NCBI GenBank assembly: GCA_037043235.1
Contig: JAWRVZ010000088.1
Coordinates: forward strand, 868,001-932,000
Source of the DNA: Rhodeus uyekii
Taxonomy: Eukaryota; Chordata; Actinopteri; Cypriniformes; Acheilognathidae
DNA: 64,000 nt
Direction: 5' to 3'
Shown: positions 57,075-64,000 of the stretch, piece by piece
How the letters are laid out: every line of letters starts with the position of its first letter
Numbering within the stretch: position 1 is the stretch's first letter
Made by a program: the position numbers and the translations under genes
The notes under the pieces: model-generated
The model's input: only the letters and a program-made list of their open reading frames with translations
Told to the model about the DNA's origin: nothing
Database searches by the model: none

Positions 57075-57503
57075 AATGACAAATGTGGAAAGGTTAGTTC
57101 ATGCGTTCATGAGCTCAAGGTGAGATTATTTTAATGTTCTACTTGGTGGTTGCTGTGCAAGCTTAATAAACAATCACCAGCTGATCCACAACGCAGCAGC
57201 TCGAGTTCTCAGTAAAAGTATGAGTATATTATTCCGGTTCTGAAAACCAACAAAACAGACAAAAACCAATAAAACAGTTTTAATCAAACATCTACACGGG
57301 ATAATGTTCATTGTTTCGAAATCGATTTTGGAACACAAACTCATGAGGTAGGATGGAAATAGGATGCACATATTCTCAAAGTGGTTTGTGTGGATCTCCC
57401 TGACCACAACATCAGAAGTGTAGATTCTTTGGTGTAAAATGGAAAGATTTGCATATGCCGCCCAACCGTCTGAAATTACACAATCTGTGGCCATTTGAAT
57501 ATA

Positions 57504-58248
57504 CAGTAATACCTTTGTTTACGAGTGACTTAGCATACAAGCAAATCAGTGTGTGAACATGGAAAGTCAAATCGGTGTACGTGCATTGTATCAGTGTGCG
57601 AGAAAAATATTCCGTCGCCCACATGCATTTTTGAGTGGAAAAGTCCTAACTATCAGCAATTACACACACATTTTTTACTGGAAATATCCTAATGACAGCC
57701 TCTCACAAAACTTCTCCAACCCCTTTATGACCCCTTAACTCGTTCATTCTTTCAGCATTGCTCGGTTTGGATGCATCATTCACCATGTTTTACCTTGTGT
57801 TGTTAACATTAATTGTGATCGCTATTGTTCACGTAGTGAAATATATATATGTACAGTACAGCATGTAGACAATGGCCCCCAAGATGAGTAAGAAAGAAGG
57901 TACGAAATTCTCCCTCTAAGCAGAAAAACCCCTTCCTCTTGTCTCCATCATGCCAGCAGTGATGCTACTCAAAGCTAAAGTGTGTGTTACATTAAAATGT
58001 CAAGTATTTTTAGAGTTTAATTGTCAGTTATTAATTAGTATTTATATGAGATCTTAATGGTTTTAATGTTAACTGTAATTAATAGGGTAAAACACAAAAA
58101 ATATTTAAAATGGTCATTTATGGTTGTGTGGAACGAATAGATTGATTTTTTGTGTATTCTTATGGGGAAAATTATTTTGGTGTAAGAGAATTTTGAGTTA
58201 AGAGCTAGCTCTTGGAACGAATTAAACTCGTAAACCGAGGTATTACTG
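57504..58248. mobile_element. pogo/Tigger-like element, internally deleted
   Basis: Ends are CAGTAATACCTTTGTTTACG and the complement of CGTAAACCGAGGTATTACTG. TA dinucleotides flank both sides (57502-57503 and 58249-58250), as expected for Tc1/mariner-superfamily insertion. A short frame near 57,872 reads MAPKMSKKEGTKFSL then stops, resembling a transposase N-terminus. The rest of the transposase is missing from the 745-bp copy. Confidence 0.85.
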
Positions 58249-58289
58249 TAGGCACCTAAACTCCACAATTACCGTGACACTCAGCATGG

Positions 58290-59148
58290 CGAAAAATACA
58301 GCAGCTTGCACGGAGAACTGAGAATACAGGAGGTAAATTAAATGTTGGTGGGTCTGAGGAAACAGCAATCTGTTTTCACCCGGAGCCGAGAGGCCAGTTA
58401 CATGATTGCCTGCTCATTTCCCCCGTCTAAGAGATGTGTGCGTAGCAAGCGTTAATCCTGACGAGAGACAGTACAAAGACAAGATTTCAGGGTTGCTGAG
58501 GAAGTTTGAGAAACGATTTCAGGTCTTTAGCGAACTCGAGACAGAATTCGTATTTTTGCAAATTTCAGTTTTCGCAAATTGATAAAGTAATTGTGTTTAC
58601 ATTAAAAAAATCAACATACTTATATTATCTATAAACTTGCTAATTTTACAAAGATTTTCTTTTCAAAACAGCTGCCACTTAAGATTTTAAGTGTGTGAAG
58701 CCAAATCATGTGCTCAGAATTACTTCCTAGAGTTGAAAAGCGGATTTTAGATAATTTCTATATTTTGATATTTGATTTATGTTAACATGCAGGGCAGTGT
58801 TTTTAAGTTCCAGAAAACTGTCTAAATGCTTTAAGTCATTGTACAATAACAGATTTGTTATGCTTAATGCACTATGCATTAAATAAATGTTAAACTGAGT
58901 AATAGTGTGTTTGAAATTGCCCATACTACTTAGGTTATTCATAATATATTTTGTAAAAGGACAATTAATTTCATTAAAATATTTTTATAATTTACTTCTT
59001 CTTTGCACTAATACAAAGAAAAAAGTGGACTTATTGTTAGTTCTATGTAATTTTGCTATGAGTTCGCTGGTCTGGCCCCATTGAGATCAGATTAAGCTGT
59101 ATGCGGCCCCCTGACCAAAATGAGTTTGACAAGCCCTGTACTAGACCC
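58290..59148 (+). mobile_element. hAT (Charlie-like) relic with transposase piece
   Basis: The 3' end matches the hAT terminus: GCGGCCCC block, then ATGAGTTTGACAAGCCCTG at 59,130-59,148. Inside, a plus-strand frame at 58,448-58,580 reads DERQYKDKISGLLRKFEKRF then QVFSELETEFVF, a segment I know from hAT/ZBED-type transposases. No left inverted repeat or duplication was found, so the 5' boundary is approximate. The region 58,600-59,050 is AT-rich without other features. Confidence 0.7.
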
Positions 59149-59289
59149 TCTTCTGCCCTCAAGAATTAGATCTAAAACCATATGGAAGTGGATTAAATAT
59201 TTTGAGTGCTTTGAGGTTATTTAAACCATTCTCAAGTAAAGAGCTCTGTCCACGAGGAAACAAAATAAAAAAATCATTTTGTGGTGGAC

Positions 59290-59500
59290 TGAGAGACAGT
59301 TGAACCAATTTACCTGTACTATACTTGGCACCATGCTGGAGTTTCTGCAGGACAGATTCACAACACGGTTATCCCCTTCCACCCTGAAGGTTTACGTGTC
59401 TGCCACAGTACTTACCATGTACCTCTGGGTGGTATTTCAATTTGAAGAGACCATTACTTACATGTTTCCTTCGTGGTAAACTGAGGCTGAGGCCAGGTTT
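59290..59500 (+). pseudogene. DIRS recombinase fragment
   Basis: Encodes EFLQDRFTTRLSPSTLKVYV then a decayed continuation, corresponding to the YR N-terminal third in copies A and the intron 6 derivative. It is cut off by the minus-strand L2 that starts at about 59,503. Confidence 0.8.
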
Positions 59501-59594
59501 CTAACTGACGACGAAGACTTGAAAGAGCAGTCATCGAGTGTTAGGCAGTAATCTAGATTATTACATGCTGAACTTTTTGGTCTAATAATTAGAA

Positions 59595-60347
59595 TTAAGT
59601 TTTTTCAGGATTAAGCAGTAGAAAGTTATTAGTCATCCAATTTTTTATATCAGTTATGCATTCTGTTAATTTAGTGAATTTGTTTGTTTCATCAGGATGA
59701 GAAGAAACATACAGCTGAGTATCATCAGCGTAACAGTGAAAGCTAATGCCATGCTTCCTAATAACTGCACCCAAAGGAAGCATGTACAGGGTGAAAAGCA
59801 ATGGTCCTAGTACTGAACCTTGAGGAACTCCATACTGAACCCGTGATCGATATGATACCTCCTCATTTACTGCTACAAACTGATAACAGTCAGATAAATA
59901 TGATTTGAACCAGGCTAATGCAACTCCATTAATGCCAACATAATTTTCAAGACTATTCAGAAGGATTTTGTGGTCGATTGTATCAAATGCAGCACTAAGG
60001 TCTAGTAACACTAACAGAGAGATACAACCACGATCGGATGATAAGAGCAAATCATTTGTAACTCTAATGAGAGCAGTCTCAGTATTTTTCGTTAATTTAG
60101 TCACTGAATCAAATAAATACCTAGTGTTATATTTGTTTTCTTCAAAGAGGATAGAGAAATAAGCAGATCTAGCTGATTTTAAGGCCTTTAAGAATGCAAT
60201 AGAGCTGTCTTTACATGAAATGCGAAAAACCTCTGTCTTTGTTTTTTTTCCAGCTCCGTTCCATTTTTGTGGTTGCTCTCTTGAGAGTCCGGGGTACTTG
60301 TAGTCCCAGGGTGTTGGACTATTTTCTTTGATCTTCTTTAAGCGCAA
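59595..60347 (-). pseudogene. L2 reverse transcriptase with internal deletion
   Basis: An open frame of 250 codons contains VLLDLSAAFDTIDHKILLNS, YGVPQGSVLGPLLFTLY and HCYADDTQLYVSSHPDE (catalytic YADD). Compared with the copy at 20.1-21.2 kb, roughly 170 codons between the linker and TETALI are missing, yet the frame is kept. This removes the first RT blocks, so it cannot be functional. Confidence 0.88.
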
Positions 60348-60877
60348 CGGAGCAATAGTTTCTAAAGTGCTGTAAAAGAGAGAGTTAATAGTTTATGTTG
60401 CAACATCAAGATATTCTAGGCTATTTGGGATGTTTACATACTGAAACTTAGTAGATGAAACTTATCAGGAAGATTATTTATTACTTTATCTGCAGCCATT
60501 ACTAATTCTGATAGAAAATCAGAAAATTATTTGATAAAGTGTAAATGGTGCCCAGGTGGCCTGTATACAATAGCCAGCACAAAAGTTAAACAGGAATTAT
60601 TACTTGCACTAGATAATTTTACATTAAGAATCAGAAAGAGCTTTATTGCCAAATGTGCTTGCACACACAAGGAATTTGTCTTGGTATTGAAGCTTCCAGT
60701 GCACATATACAACACAACATGAGTTTACATAGCAAATAACAATAACAATACATAACATACACAGTACATGTGGTCACATGCTGGGATTTTTTGTATGGAG
60801 TGGGAGAGGGGATAGATTGTCAGCCATAACATCCGTCTGCATTGTTTTTCTTTCCCTGCATTTGATCTCTTAATAAT

Positions 60878-62104
60878 TCAACTGTTCAAGAGGGAAATGG
60901 CCTGTGGAAAGAAACTGTTCCTGTGCCTAGATGTTCTAGTGGCCAGTGATCGTAGTCGCCATCCTGACGGTAACAGTTCAAACAGGGTGTTTCCAGGGTG
61001 AGCAGAGTCTGTGATGATTTTACCTGCTCTCTTTTTCACTCTGGAAGAGTACAGGTCCTGGAGGGCTGGCAGGGAAGCACCAATAATCCTCTCTGCAGTC
61101 CGGATTGTGCGATGTAGTCTCCCGATGTCAGATTTGGTAGCTGAACCCAACCAGACAGTAATGGAGGTGCACAAAACAGACTCAATGACGGCCGAGTAGA
61201 ACTGTATCAGCAGCTCCTGTGGGAGGTTGAGCTTCCTCAGCTGACGAAGGAAGTACAGTCTCTGCTGGGCCTTTTTTACAATGGAGTCAATGTGATTGTT
61301 CCACTTCAGGTCCTGAGAGATGGTGGTGCCCAGGAACCTGAATGACTCCACTGCTGCCACTGTGCTGTTCATGATGGTGAGTGGAGGTAGAGCAGGGCTG
61401 TTCCTCCTGAAGTCCACTATCATCTCCACCGTTTTGAGCGTGTTGAGCTCAAGGTTGTTATAACTGCACCAGACAGCCAGTTGTTCAACCTCTAGTCTGT
61501 AAGCAGACTCATCACCGTTTCGGATGAGGCCGATGGCGGTGGTGTCGTCTGCAAATTTCAGGAGCTTCACAGAAGGGTCTTTAGAAGTGCAGTCATTGGT
61601 GTACAGGGAGAAGAGCAGTGGGGAGAGAACACACCCCTGGAGGGCGCCAATGCTGGTAGTGAGAGTCCTGGATGTAAGTTTCCCCAGTCTCACTCGCTGT
61701 TGCCGGTCTGTCAGGAAGCTGGTGATCCACTGACAGATTGAGGATGGCAAGGAGAGCTGGGTCAGTTTAGCTGTAAGAAGATCAGGCATGATGGTGTTGA
61801 AGGCCGAACTGAAGTCCACAAATAAGATCCTTGCATAAGTCCCACGTCTGTCAAGATGTTGCAGGATATAATGCAGTCCCATGTTGACTGCATCATCCTC
61901 AGACCTGTTTGCTTTGTAGGCAAATTGAAGAGGATCCAGCAAGGGTCCAGCGATGTCCTTCAGGTGGGCCAGAACCAGTCTTTCAAATGACTTCATGACC
62001 ACAGATGTGAGAGCGACAGCTCTGTACTCATTAAGTCCAGTGATTTTGGGTTTTTTTTGGGACAGGAATGATGGTGGAGCGTTTGAAGCAATGGGGAACT
62101 TCAC
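60878..62104 (-). pseudogene. Rex1-like reverse transcriptase, long open frame
   Basis: 408 codons with NEYRAVALTSVVMKSFERLV, FVDFSSAFNTIMP, GALQGCVLSPLLFSLYTND, LKFADDTTAIGLI (catalytic FADD) and FRFLGTTISQDLKWNNHIDS. The C-terminal part includes KKAQQRLYFLRQLRKLNLP and LPSGWRLRSLATRTSRHRNS, reaching the usual end of the family. It is intact downstream of the frameshift, so only the 5' part of the polyprotein is broken. Confidence 0.88.
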
Positions 62105-62495
62105 ACTGCTCCAATGATCTATTGAAGATCCGTGTGAAGGGCCAGTTGGTCAGCGCAGGCTTTCAAACAAGCAGATGAGATGCCGTCTGGGCCTGAAGCT
62201 TTCCTTATCTTCTGTCTTTTGAAGATTTTGGTTACCTGCTCCACACAGACCTTAAGCACTGGTTGGATGGCGGAGGGGGGGAGAGGGGGTGCAGGAGGTG
62301 TTGGAGGACGTGTGAAGTGTAGTTCAGAGTGGTTTTGAGGTGTGAGATTGGGTTTCTCAAATCTGCAGTAAAAAGTGTTTAGCTCATCCGCCAGATGTTG
62401 ATTCTCAGCAGGTCGGTGGGATGGTGGCTTGTAATTGGTGATATTCTTCAGGCCTGACCAGACAGCAGCAGGGTTGCTGGAAGAGAACTGGTTTC

Positions 62496-63062
62496 TCAGC
62501 TTTTCAGAATAACTTCTTTTAGCTGCTCTTTTTCAGATATTGTTATATCTGAACACCAACTTTCGTTGATGTAGAAACACAAATCTCCACCTCTCGTTTT
62601 CCCGGTTAGCTCCGTGATGCGATCTGCTAGGAACAGCTGGAAGCCCAGCAGAGATAGTGCATTGTCCGGTGTGTTTACATTTAGCCAGGTCTCAGTGAAG
62701 CACAGTGCAGCAGAGTTGAAAAAATCCTTATTAATCCGGGTGAGGAGAAGCAGTTCATCCATTTTATTAGGAAGAGAACGGAGATTAGCAAGATGAATAC
62801 TGGGACGAGGGGTGCGGAAGCCCCGCGAGCGGAGTTTGACCAGTGCCCCAGATCGCCTCCCTCGCATGCGTCTGGTTGCTCCGTTTAAAGAGACAGCCGC
62901 GACTCCAACGAGGACGTCTAAAACTAAAACGTCTGAATAATCAAAAACCACACAAATATTTTCTGGTGTGTGTTCCCTAATGTCCAGTAGTTCGTTTTTG
63001 GTGAAAACAATCGGAAAAAAGTTACTAAAAGCAGAACAAACAAACAAAGACAAGACAATCAC
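62496..63062 (-). pseudogene. Rex1-like 5' region and endonuclease start
   Basis: The frame includes RRMRGRRSGALVKLRSRG, SIHLANLRSLPNKMDELLLL (start of the endonuclease), ALCFTETWLNVNTPDNALSL and GGDLCFYINESWCSDI. It is an APE-type endonuclease N-terminal half with the ETW catalytic Glu. It ends about 400 bp before the RT frame because of frameshift or deletion. Confidence 0.82.
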
Positions 63063-63479
63063 TGAAGAGCTAAAAAACCGAGGCTGCCATCCGCGCCACC
63101 ATCTTGTTGACCTTAAGGACCATCACTTCAAAAGAATTATATTTCAAATTAGACCTTTGAGTAGTACTGATGGTGTTACTATAAATTACAGCAACACCTC
63201 CTCCTTTACCTTTCAGTCGAGGTTCATGTTTATAACAGTAATCTTGAGGGGTGGACTCAAGATAAGTGCTTTTGAGGAGAGAGTTTGTATATTCAGTAAC
63301 CCAAGCTTTATCATTGGTGTTATATCCGTTCTTAGTTGTTTGTAAATCAATAAATTTTTTACCCTTAAGTGGTTTTGAGAGTTTTTTGTATTTGCTAATT
63401 CAGGGAACAGACACAGTCTCTATGGGATATCTTGGTGAAAGAGTATCTATGTGTTGGAATTTATCTGACCTATATGACA

Positions 63480-64000
63480 TGATACAGCTGGCAGACGGTC
63501 GGTCTAGCCAGTTTGTCTGCTTCCTGACCTGGGCCCCAGTTAGTCAAGGGTCAGCTCTAAGACTATGTGCCAAATTACTAGAGAGAAGAGGAATCCCAGG
63601 TGGAATCTCTTTTCAACAGGTCAGGTCTGCCCCAAAAACGTTTCCAATTGTCTATGAACCCTATGTTATTCTGCAGGTACCACTTAGACATCCAGCCATT
63701 GAGTGAGGATAATCTGCTAAGCATCTCATCACTCCTGCACATAGGAAGAGGGACAGAGCAAATTACAGTGCCTGACATCGTACTTGCGAGTTCACACACC
63801 TCTTTAATATTAGTTTTAGTGATCTCCGACTGGCGAAGTCGGACATCATTAGTGCCGATGTGAATAACAATCTTATAGTATTTACAATGATACTATCTCT
63901 GGCTCCCAGCAAACATGTGACTATGGTGGCTGGAGTCTCTTTTTTCATGTTTCGAATAATAGAATCGCCAATTACTAGTGCACTTTCAATAGGTTTTTCA
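63480..64000 (-). pseudogene. L2 ORF1 with SGNH/GDSL-esterase motifs
   Basis: The minus strand reads VIGDSIIRN (63,950-63,975, block I with the nucleophile Ser) and then KIVIHIGTNDVRLRQSEIT (63,820-63,875, block III GTND). NGWMSKWYLQNN and FIDNWKRFWG follow. CR1/L2-group LINEs are known to carry such an esterase domain in ORF1. One frameshift lies between blocks I and III, and the C-terminal catalytic block was not verified. Confidence 0.75.

Larger units (their letters stand above)
52745..57225 (+). mobile_element. L2-clade LINE broken by three later insertions
   Basis: Pieces at 52,745-52,993 (ORF1-like, with CTCDKCRDIV, NLTDKISELKACIQTLVEDS), 54,725-55,184 (linker, FRKALKLTRSAYFPTLLEEN), 55,981-56,548 (RT, YGVPQGSVLGSLFFTLY and CYADDAQLYISSHPD) and 57,075-57,225 (HNAAARVLS) are in L2 order. 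They are separated by an LTR element, a solo LTR and a 5S-SINE. Removing the insertions rejoins L2 text. Extra internal deletions exist (linker to RT), so the copy is inactive. Confidence 0.85.
60629..63112 (-). mobile_element. Rex1-like LINE (about 2.5 kb)
   Basis: It starts on the minus strand with ACAAGATGGTGGCGCGGATG (near 63,107), has an endonuclease and an RT, and ends in a GGCAATAAAGCTCTTTCTGA tail, all usual for this abundant fish LINE. TTAAG occurs at both edges (60624-60628 and 63113-63117). It is not severely 5'-truncated, but the endonuclease-RT interval (62,105-62,495) is frameshifted and shortened. The family name is from memory of related fish sequences; a CR1/Jockey-group label is safe. 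Confidence 0.82.
59503..64000 (-). mobile_element. L2-clade LINE on minus strand, split by a Rex1-like LINE
   Basis: Two pieces (59,503-60,628 and 63,113-64,000, running off the window) make one minus-strand L2. In minus order: ORF1 with esterase-like motifs, endonuclease start (YKHEPRLKGKGGGVAVIYSN near 63,240), endonuclease end (AIVYRPPGHH near 60,555), linker and RT (59,595-60,347). The RT frame has an internal deletion joining the linker (SVTKLTKN) directly to TETALIRV and is cut after LLLNPEKT. TTAAG is duplicated on both sides of the inserted Rex1-like element. Confidence 0.9.

Overview
The window is teleost nuclear DNA, most likely from a cypriniform (carp/zebrafish-like) fish. It has one spliced vertebrate gene with GT-AG introns and long AT-rich non-coding stretches. 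It also carries fish-typical transposable elements: DIRS-like tyrosine-recombinase retrotransposons with characteristic terminal palindromes, L2 and Rex1-like LINEs, 5S-rRNA-derived SINEs, gypsy-type solo LTRs, hAT and pogo/Tigger elements, and a Tc1 relic. No bacterial, CRISPR or operon-like content is present.

Layout. 1-9.9 kb is unique-looking AT-rich non-coding DNA with one solo LTR. 9.9-13.8 kb holds a DIRS copy (RT, RNase H, YR) with a 5S-SINE inside its YR gene. 14-18.3 kb holds an unclassified repeat split by a minus-strand solo LTR, another solo LTR, and a 3' L2 fragment. 18.7-30.4 kb is a nested DIRS cluster: opposite-strand gag and YR pieces, an L2 insertion, two hAT elements with 8-bp duplications, and about 6 kb of ORF-less degenerate tandem repeats that appears to split one gag gene. 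30.4-34.4 kb is non-coding.

The host gene is at 34,464-50,620 on the plus strand. It has 16 coding exons giving a 733-residue adhesion GPCR that I identify as adgrl4 (eltd1). The predicted protein has a signal peptide, three EGF domains, a GAIN domain ending in a canonical GPS (HL|T), and seven membrane segments. All exons join in frame. Introns 5, 6 and 15 are filled with DIRS, hAT and Tc1 debris, including a DIRS derivative with long inverted repeats that retains only the recombinase gene.

51.5-64 kb is again nested retroelements. An L2 copy is split by a small LTR element with a 27-bp minisatellite in its gag-like region, by a solo LTR, and by a 5S-SINE. Then come a pogo/Tigger element, a hAT relic, a YR fragment, and a minus-strand L2 split by a 2.5-kb Rex1-like LINE. 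That L2 keeps an ORF1 esterase-like region. Many insertion boundaries are supported by target-site duplications read directly from the sequence.

No clearly new functional system was found. The most interesting signals are the recombinase-only DIRS derivative, the recurrent DIRS terminal palindromes, the ORF-less tandem-repeat block inside a DIRS gag gene, and a possible 16-residue splice variant of the receptor.
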